Shown: positions 17,313 to 27,489, counted from the first letter of the stretch. The stretch is 64,000 nucleotides of DNA from Peribacillus huizhouensis (GCF_014138605.1 NZ_JACJHX010000011.1:87636-151635); one strand, 5' to 3'. The notes: a model not told the origin generated them from the letters alone. Made by a program: numbers and translations.

Positions 17313-17368
17313 TATCCACAAATCTAATCATGGCATTCATCTTATCGCTTCTTTTCCGCTTATCCACA
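17313..17368. promoter_or_regulatory. Two further DnaA boxes
   Basis: Perfect TTATCCACA at 17313-17321 and 17360-17368, same orientation as the cluster at 17033; they bring the total upstream of rlmH to six within 340 bases. Confidence 0.75.
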
Positions 17369-17407
17369 TGCTATCTTAACAAAAAACTGAGAAAACGCAA
17401 CAAAAAC

Positions 17408-17532
17408 GAGGGTGTCCCAAAAACAAAGTGTCAGAGCCCGCAACAACTAAATACGTATAGAATGAGTGTAGAAACACTATATACCTGATTTAGAATGCGA
17501 GGTCAAACCCTTATGAGGTCCCCTCGTTTTTT
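17408..17532. repeat. Stop-codon-associated palindromic repeat, copy 1 (after htrC)
   Basis: Outer arms AACGAGGG and CCCTCGTT followed by T; inner GTGTCCCAAA and GCAACAACTAAATA blocks shared with the copies at 36.4 and 62.2 kb. It lies 50 bases downstream of the htrC stop and probably terminates that transcript. Confidence 0.8.
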
Positions 17533-17581
17533 ATCCTGCATGAATGGGCAGTAAGCCCCCACCGATTGAAGTTTCTCTTTA

Positions 17582-18796
17582 TTACATTTGCTGTTCTACT
17601 GACAAATCCATCGTTGTTTTTAATTGTTTACCGTTACGATAATAGGTTACTTCCAACTTGTCGCCAATTTTCTTTTCACTATATAAATATTTACGTAAAT
17701 CAACGACATCGGCAACTTCCTTCCCATCCAATGCAACAATAACGTCAAATTCCTCTAAACCAGCTTTTGTTGCTGGTGAATTAGATTGAACTCCGGTAAT
17801 AGCTACACCACTTGTTACGTTTGGAGGCAGCTTCAAAGTATTTTGTTGATGATATTGTGAAATTTCTTCGACTGAAGCTAGGCTTACTCCCATAAATGGT
17901 CGCTTTACCTCACCAAACTGTTCAAGGTCTTGAATGATTGGGATTGCTGAATCAATCGGAATAGAAAGACCAATCCCCTCTACTGCACTCTCTGCAATTT
18001 TCATTGAGTTAATTCCAATAACTTGTCCTTGCATATTAATGAGAGCACCGCCGCTATTTCCAGGGTTAATGGCTGCATCGGTTTGGATAACCTCTGCATT
18101 CCAATCAACCTGACCATCTTCATTAATATCCACTTCAATCGTACGCTCTAGTCCTGAAATAATTCCTTGTGTTACAGACCCTGAAAACTGCAGACCCAAT
18201 GGATTTCCAATCGCAACGACTGGTTCACCTGGTTTTAAAGAAGATGAAGTCCCAAAGGTAGCAACCGTCGGAACGTTCGTATCATCGACTTCTACGACAG
18301 CTAAATCCATCCATGGGTCGCTTCCTTTCAACATTGCTGGAAGTTTTGTTCCATCCACTAACGTTACCTCTAGTTCCGTTGCATTTTCAATAACATGATT
18401 ATTCGTTACTATGTATGCTTTTCCATTTTCTTTTTTGTACACAACACCTGATCCCGTTCCTGCTTCACGATTTTCTTGATTTCCCCAAAATTTTGATTGC
18501 TGGATATTTGTAATTCCTACAACCGCTGCACCAACCTTTTCAACCACACCTGTCACAGCTGAAGTGACATTAACTGATACTTGCTGCTGAATTTGTTCAG
18601 ATTGCCCTAGTCCATTCATTTTTCCATTTTGATTCTGTACATTAGAATTTTGAAAACCTTGTAACACGAAGAAAACAAGTAATGCTCCGACAATTACACC
18701 TGCGAGCGCTGATAAAAAATATCCCCCTGAACGCCCCTTCCTTTTTTGGTTTCTGTTTTCAGACATATGATCATCATAGTATCCCAAATTGTTCAA
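17582..18796 (-). CDS. htrC: Membrane-anchored HtrA/DegP-like serine protease
   Basis: A 404-residue protein with a cytoplasmic N-terminus, one transmembrane helix (about 27-46), a trypsin-like domain (about 95-290) and a PDZ domain (about 300-395). The triad is His in TNNHVIE, Asp in WMDLAVVEV and Ser in NPGNSGGAL. Such proteases degrade misfolded secreted proteins at the outer face of the membrane. It follows walJ by 195 bases in the same direction, the order seen in B. subtilis, where the gene is called htrC or yyxA. The TTG start is the best placed relative to AAAGGAAG; an ATG ten codons on is the alternative. Confidence 0.92.
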   Translation of the reverse strand: MNNLGYYDDHMSENRNQKRKGRSGGYFLSALAGVIVGALLVFFVLQGFQNSNVQNQNGKMNGLGQSEQIQQQVSVNVTSAVTGVVEKVGAAVVGITNIQQSKFWGNQENREAGTGSGVVYKKENGKAYIVTNNHVIENATELEVTLVDGTKLPAMLKGSDPWMDLAVVEVDDTNVPTVATFGTSSSLKPGEPVVAIGNPLGLQFSGSVTQGIISGLERTIEVDINEDGQVDWNAEVIQTDAAINPGNSGGALINMQGQVIGINSMKIAESAVEGIGLSIPIDSAIPIIQDLEQFGEVKRPFMGVSLASVEEISQYHQQNTLKLPPNVTSGVAITGVQSNSPATKAGLEEFDVIVALDGKEVADVVDLRKYLYSEKKIGDKLEVTYYRNGKQLKTTMDLSVEQQM

Positions 18797-18958
18797 TCCT
18801 CTCTTCCTTTAGAGATTAGATAAATGCATACATTAGTCTTTGTTTATACCCTCCATTATACTCATTTAAGACTAAAGGTAAAAAATATTTTCCTTCATTA
18901 CCATATTGCTTTCATTTTCAACATTTCTTGTACAGCTTATACGATAGTTTTTAATCAA

Positions 18959-18993
18959 AAAAAGGAATGAAAGGAGTTTCCCATTTCATTCCT
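18959..18993 (-). terminator. Terminator of the wal operon
   Basis: AGGAATGAAA and TTTCATTCCT form a 10-bp stem followed by seven T on the minus strand; the stem overlaps the walJ stop codon. Confidence 0.85.
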
Positions 18994-19786
18994 AAACAAG
19001 TACTAATTCAGTTGGCTTTTTTGGATCCGTATCATAGAGAGAAAATTGTTCTCCTACAACAATTCCTTTTGTTTGCAAGGTTTGCTCAACAGACATACGT
19101 GCGAGATCTTTCATATTGTTATCGAGGCTTAAATGCGCGAGATAAATTCGTTTCGTCCGATTTCCCGCTACATCACTCATGGCAAGTGCAGCATCCTCGT
19201 TTGATACATGTCCAAAATCGCTCAAAATTCGCCGCTTAATACTCCAAGGATATTTACCCATTCTAAGCATTGATACATCATGATTGCTTTCAAACACGTA
19301 CATATCGGCATTTTCGATGATGCCTTTCATTCTATCACTCACATAGCCTGTATCAGTAATGATGACAAGCTTCTTCTCACCTTGATGGAACACATAAAAC
19401 ATTGGTTCAGCAGCATCATGGGATACACCAAATGATTCAATATTTAAATTCCCGAATGTTTTAATCTGTTCCATTTCGAATGTAAACTTTTGCTCAACCG
19501 GTACTTCACCGATTATTCTTTCCATCGCATTCCAAGTATTCATATTCGCATAAATGGGTAATTTATATTTACGTGCTAACACCCCAAGGCCTTTAACATG
19601 GTCGCTATGTTCATGCGTAACAAGAATACCAGACAGCTTAGACATATCGCGGTCGATTTCACTGAATAATGCTTCCATCGCCTTGCCGCTCAAACCGGCA
19701 TCAACAAGAAAGGAGTGCTCCTCTGTCTCGACGAAAATAGCATTTCCCGTACTCCCGCTTGCGAGAACACTAAAATGCATACTCAT
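18992..19786 (-). CDS. walJ: WalJ metallo-beta-lactamase-fold hydrolase
   Basis: A 264-residue protein starting [15 protein letters not shown]. The metallo-beta-lactamase signature [10 protein letters not shown] is at residues 58-67, followed by SHDA and SNHD metal ligands. WalJ (YycJ) is a cytoplasmic nuclease-like member of the WalRK operon, linked to cell-division coordination and mismatch repair in relatives. The start is the ATG six bases after GGAGTGAG. It begins five bases after the walI stop and ends the operon. Confidence 0.95.
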   Translation of the reverse strand: MSMHFSVLASGSTGNAIFVETEEHSFLVDAGLSGKAMEALFSEIDRDMSKLSGILVTHEHSDHVKGLGVLARKYKLPIYANMNTWNAMERIIGEVPVEQKFTFEMEQIKTFGNLNIESFGVSHDAAEPMFYVFHQGEKKLVIITDTGYVSDRMKGIIENADMYVFESNHDVSMLRMGKYPWSIKRRILSDFGHVSNEDAALAMSDVAGNRTKRIYLAHLSLDNNMKDLARMSVEQTLQTKGIVVGEQFSLYDTDPKKPTELVLV

Positions 19787-19791
19787 ACCTC

Positions 19792-20598
19792 TCACTCCAT
19801 TAATATTTTGTCCTCCGTATTCATTTCAATTACTTCCCCATCAAATGCGTTTACGAACAAATCCTTTTTGTCATCTACAACGATGCGCCAAGTAGGTACT
19901 AGCAAAAACGACGAAGAGGAAGAGTTGGATTGTAATGAATTATAATATCCGTGTTTCGCGGTTATTTTACTATCAGGCGGAATGTCTCCTTTTAAATAGA
20001 GAGCTTCAATGGCCTTTATCGGAGGAATCATTTCTTTCGGTTCATTAAATTCTTCTATATCTTCTAAATACGTTTGCTCGTAAGAAGTGATTTCCTTATT
20101 TTCATTTAAAAATAGAGTAACCTTACCCTTACTATTATTATAAAATAGTTTACTATTAAATGCTTGATAATAAATAATTGAATTGCTCGTTTTATCGTGT
20201 GTCCAGTAGCGATAATCTTCTCCATGATAGATATTTTCTTTCACGAAAAGATCAATTTCACTTGATTGCAGCTTTTCACTAATTTTGGTTTTCGTTTTAA
20301 ATGTGCCTACTACTTTCGTTCGATCTACATCTACAATCGTGATTTCTTGATCTTTCAAAGACTTCAGATCGTCCTTTTTAAAAACTTTCGTTTTAGCCAC
20401 TAAATAGTTCTCTTTCTGCTTTTGTTTCGTCATGGGAGTATATTCTATATTTTCTTCCTTTAGGAGCTCATCGATAGAGGCTTGAGCCATGTAATCATAC
20501 TTATTATCACTTTTCTTCCCCATAAATTGGTCTAAAAGAAAAATATCAAGAATGAGAAATACCATGATAAATATGGTTTTCGTTCGATTCCAGTCCAT
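19792..20598 (-). CDS. walI: WalI regulator of WalK
   Basis: A 268-residue protein with one N-terminal transmembrane helix ([18 protein letters not shown]) and an extracytoplasmic YycI domain. WalI and WalH bind WalK in the membrane and modulate its kinase activity. Its start overlaps the walH stop by one base, so the two are translated together. Length and topology are as usual. Confidence 0.94.
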   Translation of the reverse strand: MDWNRTKTIFIMVFLILDIFLLDQFMGKKSDNKYDYMAQASIDELLKEENIEYTPMTKQKQKENYLVAKTKVFKKDDLKSLKDQEITIVDVDRTKVVGTFKTKTKISEKLQSSEIDLFVKENIYHGEDYRYWTHDKTSNSIIYYQAFNSKLFYNNSKGKVTLFLNENKEITSYEQTYLEDIEEFNEPKEMIPPIKAIEALYLKGDIPPDSKITAKHGYYNSLQSNSSSSSFLLVPTWRIVVDDKKDLFVNAFDGEVIEMNTEDKILME

Positions 20599-21917
20599 TA
20601 TCGATCCTCCCCTTCATGCTCAAAAGGCAAGATGATCCATGTCCCTGCATATCGGTAATACCAAGTAGGCACCAAATTGACAGATTTCGAATTAATTGTG
20701 GTCATTCGATAACCAATTTCAAGATCTTCAATCGCTTCAGGGTTGAGATTCTTGACATTTTTCAAAGCCTCTATTACTTCTTCACCAGAAGGCAGCAATT
20801 TAGATTTTGAAGGATATGGATAAGCAAATTCCAAATAAAAATACGGACGCTGATATTGGTAGATTTCCTCATTGCCCCAAACCAGTTCAATTTCAGCCAT
20901 CCCTTCTTCATTAAATACCGGAAGTCCATTGACAAATAAACGGAAGATTACTCTTTGCTCTTCTTGTGATATCCCAGAAAGTCGAAATGGACTTTCACCG
21001 CCTGTCCTTTTATCCCAACCTGCATGGTCATTTACAGAGTTAATGCTTTGCTGCAATAAATCACTTGTACTACTAAATGCTTCTTTCTTTTGTGAAGGGT
21101 TGATGAAATTAATCATCGCCGAATCACGATCAACAGACAATAGTCTGGTCCCATCGGTAAATTCTTCAACATCGGAGTCATACTCATGACGCACAGATGT
21201 CGGATCACTAAATAAGGCATTCTTGAAGGTATTAATATTCATATATCCAAGTTGATAACTAAACTGATCCATAGAAGGAGGATCTTTTAAAAGATAGATA
21301 TCCTTTCTCTTATTGACCTGATACTTTACATATTCGGGATACTCATCAGCATTTTTATAATACATTCCATAGAATCTACGAATACTTTCTCCATTGACGA
21401 TCGTTTGAATAATTGTCCTATTCTCTGTTGATATAAAGTACATCTTCGCTTCTTCCAAATTACTGTTTGAGGAATTAAATATGATTTTATCAAAAGAAAA
21501 CTCAGGTATTTCATTCATTTCAACATTAAATACAGACTTATAAAGCTTGAATGGTATTTGATCAGTAAAGTTAATTTCTGTATTCGATTTTGAATGGATA
21601 AATGTCAGAAATTCTACTTCATTCACTTGACGGGAAATATCTTCCAAGCTGTATATCGACCATTTTGAGAATGCTTGCTGGATATTATTCATTTCCGTTT
21701 CACCATTCAATTGATAATGCCGCTCTCCCACATGTAAAAGCACACTCTTTGGTTTCACAACATCTGCGATAGTTTTAATATCACTTGCTACTTTAAAATA
21801 CTCACTCTGATCTGAATTTTCATAGGTTGGTTGATAGGTCCAAATTTGCCAAGTTAAATAACCACTCGTAAGAACTAATATCATTAGAACAATACTTTTT
21901 ATTCTCTCAAAACTCAT
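20598..21917 (-). CDS. walH: WalH regulator of WalK
   Basis: A 439-residue YycH protein with one N-terminal membrane helix (IVLMILVLTSGYLTWQIW) and a large external part. Together with WalI it controls the WalK sensor. The ATG giving MSFERIK was preferred over a TTG two codons upstream; it overlaps the walK stop (ATGA) and has AGAGGATG eight bases before it. Confidence 0.94.
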   Translation of the reverse strand: MSFERIKSIVLMILVLTSGYLTWQIWTYQPTYENSDQSEYFKVASDIKTIADVVKPKSVLLHVGERHYQLNGETEMNNIQQAFSKWSIYSLEDISRQVNEVEFLTFIHSKSNTEINFTDQIPFKLYKSVFNVEMNEIPEFSFDKIIFNSSNSNLEEAKMYFISTENRTIIQTIVNGESIRRFYGMYYKNADEYPEYVKYQVNKRKDIYLLKDPPSMDQFSYQLGYMNINTFKNALFSDPTSVRHEYDSDVEEFTDGTRLLSVDRDSAMINFINPSQKKEAFSSTSDLLQQSINSVNDHAGWDKRTGGESPFRLSGISQEEQRVIFRLFVNGLPVFNEEGMAEIELVWGNEEIYQYQRPYFYLEFAYPYPSKSKLLPSGEEVIEALKNVKNLNPEAIEDLEIGYRMTTINSKSVNLVPTWYYRYAGTWIILPFEHEGEDR

Positions 21918-23746
21918 GACCAATCATCCTCTTGCTCCAGCTCGTAAGGAAGAGTGAAATAGACAGTTGTCCCTTTTCCTTCCACACTCTCAGCCCAGAT
22001 TTTCCCGCCATGTGCGACAATCATTTCCTTTGCAATCGCCAAGCCAAGTCCAGTTCCACCAAGATTCCTGGATCTAGCTTTATCTACTCGATAAAACCGC
22101 TCAAAAATCTTTTCTAAATTATTCTTCGGAATCCCGACACCTTCATCGCTAATACTAATGATAATGGACTTTTCTTCTCCTTTAACCCTAAATGTAATCT
22201 GTCCACCTTCAGGAGAGTACTTGGTCGCGTTTGAAATAATATTATAAAGAACTTGGGTTATTTTATCTTCATCAATATCAACAAAGAATGATTCTTTAGG
22301 AATATATCGTTTAAATGTAATCGTCTCTTTTTTCGACATTTCAAGTCGATCAATCAGGTGATTAAAGAAATCATTAAAATTTACCCAGCCACTTTTTAAT
22401 TTATAATCCCGGCTGTCCATTTTCGATAACTGTAATAGGTCATTTACTAGCCTAATCATACGCTCTGTTTCATTTTGTGTTACATTCAGAAAGGAAGGAG
22501 CGATAGCTTCATCTTTCCATGCCCCTTCTGCTAATGCTTCCAAATAACTGCGCATCGTCGTCAACGGTGTTCGCAATTCATGGGAAACGTTTGCCACGAA
22601 TTCACGACGTTCTTCCTCAATCTTTTCCTGCTCAGTAATGTCATGAAGCACTGTAATAAGACCATTGACAAAACCTGTTTCTTTTTGAATAACAGAAAAA
22701 TTAGCCCGGAGAACGTAAGGCTGTTTTGGCTTACTATAGTCTAAAATGACAGAATCTCGCTCTTCTAATAAGTCCTCAAATGTGTAGTCTTCTCCAAGAT
22801 CTAATAATTCAATGATGGGTTGATTTAATACTGTTTCACGTGAAACATCCAATAACTTTGCAGCAGGTTCATTAATCAAAATGACTCGCCCGCGGCGATC
22901 CGTCGATATGACACCATCTGTCATATAGGAAAGAATGGAAGATAATTTTCTCCGTTCACCTTCCGTACTTGATTGGGATTCCTGTAGCCTTTTCGTTAAA
23001 TTATTAAATGTAACAGCCAACTGGCCAATTTCATCATCGCCATATACTTTAACTTTTCTTGAAAAATTCCCTTTTGACATAGCAATAGCTTGTTTACGCA
23101 TATCAGTCATCGGTCTCGTAATTGTTTTTGCTAACCAAACACCTAATAATGCGGTGATGCTTAATGCAATAGCTGTCCCGGTGATGAAAATATGATTGAT
23201 TTCATCTAATTGATCAAAAACATTCTCCATATCAGCAATAACAAAAACTGCACCAATAACCTTTTCATTATAGTCTACTGGTACAGCTAAAACCCAGACA
23301 CGCCTATTTGTTTTCTGATCAACACGTACCTCCTGATCCACTGCTCCTAAGACAAGCGTCCGTTTAATGATGTCCTCTGTTGTTTTCTTGCCAACAATGG
23401 TCTGATTTCCAGGATCAGATGACCCAAGCACACGTCGACTACGGAGATCTATAACTTGAACTTCAGTTATATTATTTGAGGATTTGTCGCGATCTTTTAA
23501 GATTGTGTTAATTGCATCTTTAAGTGTCGGGTCATCACCGTCTCTTTCCTTAACCATTTCCTCACTTATACTATACGTTAGAAGATTCACATGCCCACGG
23601 ATAGATTTCTGAAAATTATTCACAAGATTATCTTCTAATTTTCCAATAAAATAAACACCAATAATTTGCATAGCAACAAAAATGAGTAGCAGATAAATCA
23701 CTACAAATTTCACATGAATCGAACGGAGTAAACCAACCTTTTTCAT
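21914..23746 (-). CDS. walK: WalK sensor histidine kinase
   Basis: A 610-residue kinase. Two membrane helices (about 10-30 and 182-204) flank an external sensor domain, followed by HAMP (about 205-257), PAS (about 262-370), the dimerisation domain with the phosphoacceptor His in FVANVSHELRTPL, and the ATPase domain with NATKYSPEGG, DEGVGIP and GGTGLGLAI. WalK senses the state of cell-wall synthesis and phosphorylates WalR; it is essential in most Firmicutes. It starts four bases after the walR stop. A perfect parS palindrome lies inside the PAS-coding part. Confidence 0.97.
   Translation of the reverse strand: MKKVGLLRSIHVKFVVIYLLLIFVAMQIIGVYFIGKLEDNLVNNFQKSIRGHVNLLTYSISEEMVKERDGDDPTLKDAINTILKDRDKSSNNITEVQVIDLRSRRVLGSSDPGNQTIVGKKTTEDIIKRTLVLGAVDQEVRVDQKTNRRVWVLAVPVDYNEKVIGAVFVIADMENVFDQLDEINHIFITGTAIALSITALLGVWLAKTITRPMTDMRKQAIAMSKGNFSRKVKVYGDDEIGQLAVTFNNLTKRLQESQSSTEGERRKLSSILSYMTDGVISTDRRGRVILINEPAAKLLDVSRETVLNQPIIELLDLGEDYTFEDLLEERDSVILDYSKPKQPYVLRANFSVIQKETGFVNGLITVLHDITEQEKIEEERREFVANVSHELRTPLTTMRSYLEALAEGAWKDEAIAPSFLNVTQNETERMIRLVNDLLQLSKMDSRDYKLKSGWVNFNDFFNHLIDRLEMSKKETITFKRYIPKESFFVDIDEDKITQVLYNIISNATKYSPEGGQITFRVKGEEKSIIISISDEGVGIPKNNLEKIFERFYRVDKARSRNLGGTGLGLAIAKEMIVAHGGKIWAESVEGKGTTVYFTLPYELEQEDDWS
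22832..22847. promoter_or_regulatory. parS site inside walK
   Basis: TGTTTCACGTGAAACA is a perfect 16-bp palindrome and matches the ParB/Spo0J binding consensus at every position. It is about 29 kb from oriC. Confidence 0.92.
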
Positions 23747-23750
23747 GATC

Positions 23751-24458
23751 TTACTCCTGTTCAGGGTTACGAAGGTAATAGCCTACCCCTCTTCTTGTTA
23801 CAATCCAACCTGGGTGGCTTGGGTTATCTTCAATTTTTTCACGAAGACGTCTAACCGTAACATCGACAGTACGCACATCGCCAAAATAATCATATCCCCA
23901 TACCGTCTGTAACAAATGCTCACGCGTCATCACTTGACCAATATGTTTTGCTAAGTAATGTAGCAATTCAAATTCACGATGTGTTAATTCAATCGTATCA
24001 CCGCGTTTGGAAACTACATAAGCATCTGGGTGAATAATAAGTGTACCAACCGAAATCTCTTTCGATTGTTCTTCAGGATTTGAAACCGGAGTTGATTGCT
24101 GGCGTCTTAAATTTGCCTTCACTCGGGCAATAATCTCCCGTGTACTAAAGGGCTTCGTCACATAGTCATCTGCCCCTAACTCCAGCCCTAATACTTTATC
24201 GATTTCCGAGTCCTTTGCTGTAAGCATGATGATGGGTGTTTCATATTTCTTACGTACTTCTCGGCAAACTTCCATGCCATCTCGCTGAGGTAGCATAATA
24301 TCTAATAAGATTAAATCAGGCTGAAGATCTTCTACCATTGTAAGAGCTTCATTACCGTCATATGCACAATAAACTTCAAATCCCTCTTTTTTTAGGTTAA
24401 ATTGAAGAATGTCTGCAATTGGTTTTTCATCATCCACAACAAGAATTTTCTTTTCCAT
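23751..24458 (-). CDS. walR: WalR response regulator
   Basis: A 235-residue OmpR-type regulator: receiver domain (1-120) with phosphorylated Asp in [10 protein letters not shown] and Lys in VTKPFS, and winged-helix domain (about 135-233) with [21 protein letters not shown]. WalR controls cell-wall hydrolase and teichoic acid genes. The ATG giving [11 protein letters not shown] was chosen because AAGGGG lies eight bases before it. First gene of the walRKHIJ operon. Confidence 0.97.
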   Translation of the reverse strand: MEKKILVVDDEKPIADILQFNLKKEGFEVYCAYDGNEALTMVEDLQPDLILLDIMLPQRDGMEVCREVRKKYETPIIMLTAKDSEIDKVLGLELGADDYVTKPFSTREIIARVKANLRRQQSTPVSNPEEQSKEISVGTLIIHPDAYVVSKRGDTIELTHREFELLHYLAKHIGQVMTREHLLQTVWGYDYFGDVRTVDVTVRRLREKIEDNPSHPGWIVTRRGVGYYLRNPEQE

Positions 24459-24833
24459 AAACATATCCCCTTTATCTACAAATCATCACGCACAATATTT
24501 ACATGTATCTTTAATAAACAATTAATTTAAATTCATTCCATTTTGAAGGAATCTATTAAATTTCTCTCTACTCTACTTTATCATTTTGTGATGCTGAAAT
24601 CATCCTATTCCTACTATCACCCCTTATTTACCAGACATTAGCATTCTTTTCTACATAAAAAATCTTCGAACCTAATCCGAAGACTTGTAAAAAGTGAAAG
24701 TATTGATTTACTGTTTAATAAAGCACTTCTTTAAGACTGACAGCCCTTCACTTATCAATCAGCAGGGTTTTCTTCATCCTCGGCTGATGGTTCGTCTCGT
24801 TCTAGTGTCACTAATACCTCTGCTTTCTGCCTG
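24459..24833. other. Intergenic region upstream of walR with hairpin and repeat fragment
   Basis: TCTTCG and CGAAGA (about 24663-24684) form a hairpin followed by T on the minus strand, a likely terminator for the M23 peptidase transcript. A fragment of the long repeat family L lies at about 24740-24820 (AATCAGCAGGG, CGTTCTAGTGTC). The walR promoter must lie in the remaining AT-rich part. Confidence 0.55.
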
Positions 24834-26120
24834 TTAATGCGAGATAAATTCTAACGGGTTCACAAGACGACCATTTTTCCAAATCTCAAAATGTAGATGT
24901 TCACCATTTGATTGGCCTGTCGAACCCATAATACCAATTTCTGAGCCTCCGTAAACGATATCACCAATCTTCACATCAATTGATTCAAGATGGGCATAAA
25001 TTGTTTCGTACCCATTATTATGATCTATTCTAATTTTATTACCATAACCACCTGATATCCCAGCTTCAACCACAGTCCCTTGATCAGCTGCATAGATCGT
25101 TCTTGTAGTTGATTGGGCAATATCAACACCTTTATGCATTTTCCCCCAACGGCGGCCTTGTTCACTAGAAATATAACCGCCATCTGCAGGCCAGATAAAA
25201 GAACCTGTACCCTGGGATGGGACTTCGTTTGTTCTTTTATTAATCTGCTCATTCACAGCATTTTTTGTTATGTTTCCAGATTTTATTTCTTGGTACTCAA
25301 CTTCACTGCCAATTCTACCATCTTGTTCCAATTGTGTTCTACTTGTAAACAAGGTTTCATTTTCTTTAACCTTAGTCTCGAATGGGATATCAAATTTCTG
25401 AGGAAGTTCTCTCTCAACTGCTACTTGAATATAAGGTATAATCTTAGAAATGACCACGACATCTCCCTTTTTCAGCACATCATCTGTTGATAAATGAGAG
25501 TTTAATTGTAGCATTTCTTCAATTGTTAGATGATTCGTATCAGCTATCTCCTGCAAATTTTTCTCATTTTCAACCATATAATCTGTTAAGATTAATTTTC
25601 CTTCTTTAATGAATGTTAAAGTTTCTTCAACTGAGTGTAATTGATCTGGATGAACGGAATTATATTCATACGTAATAGGCTCAGATAACTGAACATTCAT
25701 GATTTTGCCCTTTTCTAAAAAACCCTTGGGGCCATAAAACTCCTCTTCTGACATATACTGAAGCATGATATTCTTCGTTACTTCCTCAGCCTCTTTTTTT
25801 GAAGACAAATACGCAATCACTTCTCCACCGATAACATATGCATACGCTTCCTCTTTGCCTTCGAATTGATTGTTTATTCCCCATATGACCTCATCGCTTA
25901 CCTTGTCGGTACTAACTATTTGCTCCTCTATTAATTGATTCTTGTATAAGAAATTTTCCATACTACTGCCGACTTCATTATGCCTATATTCTTGATTAAT
26001 CAGGAATGTCTCATCCGCATCTATAGCAGCTACTGAACCTTTTGGAATAATGGTCATCACAATAAGAATGATATTAGCCATTAATAATAAAGCGGAACAT
26101 ACATCTTTCCTACTTAACAT
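24834..26120 (-). CDS. M23 family peptidase with LysM and G5 domains
   Basis: A 428-residue exported protein. An N-terminal hydrophobic helix (SALLLMANIILIVMTII) is followed by a LysM domain (about 185-235, NLQEIADTNHLTIEEML), a G5-like domain (about 240-305) and a C-terminal M23 domain (about 320-425) with zinc ligands in HKGVDIA and HLHFEIW. It probably cleaves peptidoglycan cross-links. Location beside walRK fits a WalR-controlled wall hydrolase, but no clear WalR box was found upstream. The ATG at MLSRKDV was chosen because AGGGAGG precedes it; the longer GTG start lacks such a site. Confidence 0.9.
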   Translation of the reverse strand: MLSRKDVCSALLLMANIILIVMTIIPKGSVAAIDADETFLINQEYRHNEVGSSMENFLYKNQLIEEQIVSTDKVSDEVIWGINNQFEGKEEAYAYVIGGEVIAYLSSKKEAEEVTKNIMLQYMSEEEFYGPKGFLEKGKIMNVQLSEPITYEYNSVHPDQLHSVEETLTFIKEGKLILTDYMVENEKNLQEIADTNHLTIEEMLQLNSHLSTDDVLKKGDVVVISKIIPYIQVAVERELPQKFDIPFETKVKENETLFTSRTQLEQDGRIGSEVEYQEIKSGNITKNAVNEQINKRTNEVPSQGTGSFIWPADGGYISSEQGRRWGKMHKGVDIAQSTTRTIYAADQGTVVEAGISGGYGNKIRIDHNNGYETIYAHLESIDVKIGDIVYGGSEIGIMGSTGQSNGEHLHFEIWKNGRLVNPLEFISH

Positions 26121-26164
26121 ACCCTTTATCCTCCCTATTGCCACGCAACTTAATTCATTAAAAA

Positions 26165-26250
26165 TTAGCTCAGTTAAACTTGCCTGTTGATTGCAACGAA
26201 AGGCGTTCGCTTACCGCTCCAATCAACATAGTGCCAAAATCAACAACAAG
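26165..26250 (-). repeat. MITE-like repeat, left arm of pair around tRNA operon (deleted copy)
   Basis: Shares AGTTAAACTTGCCTGTTGAT and CAATCAACATAGTGCC with the inverted copy at 27.5 kb, but the central GC-rich part is reduced. Confidence 0.7.
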
Positions 26251-26279
26251 GTTTTAACATAGCCAAAAATTTAAGAGAT

Positions 26280-26690
26280 AAATCTAGATAAAGTGAAACT
26301 TCCCTCAGCGGGGGTTTGTTTATCTCCACTGAGGGTTAGTTGCACCAATCGGGGATTTACAGGCTGTTTATCCCTCACCTATCTATTTCGTGATTCTCTC
26401 AAAAAATTGAGGTAAGGGTATTATGGCCTGCTAAACCGGGAAAAATTGGACTAGATTCATTTTCAATTACTCTACCATAATAAAAAAAGAAACATGACAT
26501 AGACGCAGTAATGTAATACAAATGTATAATTTCTGACATAGTGTTACAAAAGGATAAAATGAGTTGATACAAGTTCATAAAGTAGAACTTGTATCAGCAG
26601 GTTTTTTCACCCACGCCACCTATTCTCTTCAGATTCTCTAAACAATAATTGAGTTGAAGGGATACAGCCCATTAAACGATAAAAAAAAGA
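26280..26690. repeat. Fragments of long repeat family L
   Basis: Two pieces: about 26290-26450 (AAAGTGAAACTTCC, CAATCGGGGATTTACAGGCTG, then a GATTCTCTCAAAAAATTGAG hairpin) and about 26600-26690 with a second copy of the final hairpin. No gene is seen. Confidence 0.55.
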
Positions 26691-26720
26691 CGCAAAAAAA
26701 CACTCCATAAGGAGTGTTAT
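26690..26720 (-). terminator. Terminator of the tRNA operon
   Basis: ACACTCC and GGAGTGT pair around TTAT and are followed by seven T on the minus strand. Confidence 0.88.
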
Positions 26721-26724
26721 GAAG

Positions 26725-26797
26725 TGGCTCAGGACGGAATCGAACCGCCGACACAAGGATTTTCAGTCCTTTGCTCTACCGACTGAGCTACTGAGCC
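26725..26797 (-). tRNA. tRNA-Phe (GAA)
   Basis: Cloverleaf with acceptor GGCTCAG/CTGAGCC and anticodon loop CTGAAAA. CCA is not encoded. Confidence 0.97.
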
Positions 26798-26916
26798 ATA
26801 TAAAATTTACTTCCTAAATAAGAGACCGCTTGTCCTTTGTCCCCAACTCAGAAGGTTCAATCAAGATGCAACTCGTTGGTTACAACTCGGAGTCAATTCA
26901 ACGATGATTATGCTCG

Positions 26917-26946
26917 TTGCTCTACCGACTGAGCTACTGAGCCATA
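26917..26946 (-). pseudogene. Duplicated 5' part of tRNA-Phe
   Basis: Thirty bases identical to the 5' end of the neighbouring tRNA-Phe (acceptor strand, D arm and one flanking base pair). The following sequence does not complete a cloverleaf, so it is a remnant of a partial duplication. Confidence 0.8.
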
Positions 26947-27010
26947 CTAGATTCAATGTCTAAACTCTATGTATATCTCCATTTCTTATTTTCAAAAAAA
27001 GCAAATGAAG

Positions 27011-27086
27011 TGGCGGTCCCGACGGGAATCGAACCCGCGATCTCCTGCGTGACAGGCAGGCATGTTAACCGCTACACCACGGGACC
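27011..27086 (-). tRNA. tRNA-Asp (GTC)
   Basis: Acceptor GGTCCCG, anticodon loop CTGTCAC between CCTGC and GCAGG; discriminator G and CCA encoded. Confidence 0.97.
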
Positions 27087-27159
27087 ATATTAAATATTAA
27101 GCGTACTTTTTTAAGACTTACAAATGTGTCAGCATTGTAATTTACTTCAATGTTGCTGA

Positions 27160-27231
27160 TGACCCCTACGGGATTCGAACCCGTGTTACCGCCGTGAAAG
27201 GGCGGTGTCTTAACCGCTTGACCAAGGGGCC
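27160..27231 (-). tRNA. tRNA-Glu (TTC)
   Basis: Acceptor GGCCCCT/AGGGGTC, anticodon loop CTTTCAC between CCGCC and GGCGG; CCA not encoded. Confidence 0.97.
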
Positions 27232-27242
27232 ATATTTATAAA

Positions 27243-27318
27243 TGGTGAGCCATGCAGGATTCGAACCTGCGACCCTCTGATTAAAAGTCAGATGCTCTAC
27301 CAACTGAGCTAATGGCTC
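27243..27318 (-). tRNA. tRNA-Lys (TTT)
   Basis: Acceptor GAGCCAT/ATGGCTC, anticodon loop CTTTTAA between CTGA and TCAG; CCA encoded. First gene of the operon. Confidence 0.97.
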
Positions 27319-27489
27319 GTAAAATTTAACTCATTTATGACGACGCTTTTGATATTATCATAGTTACACTAGTTAACGCAATAGTATTTTAAAATAAAAC
27401 GTTTATTTTTTAAAAAAAGGCCCTTAACGTATTACATATCATAATTAAAACATTAGTATCAAGCTGATTAAACAAAAGGCTATATTAAA

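Noticed and set aside
26513..26529. WalR-box-like TGTAAT-N5-TGTATA upstream of the M23 peptidase
   Set aside because: One mismatch and wrong orientation relative to the peptidase gene, about 390 bases from its start; not convincing.
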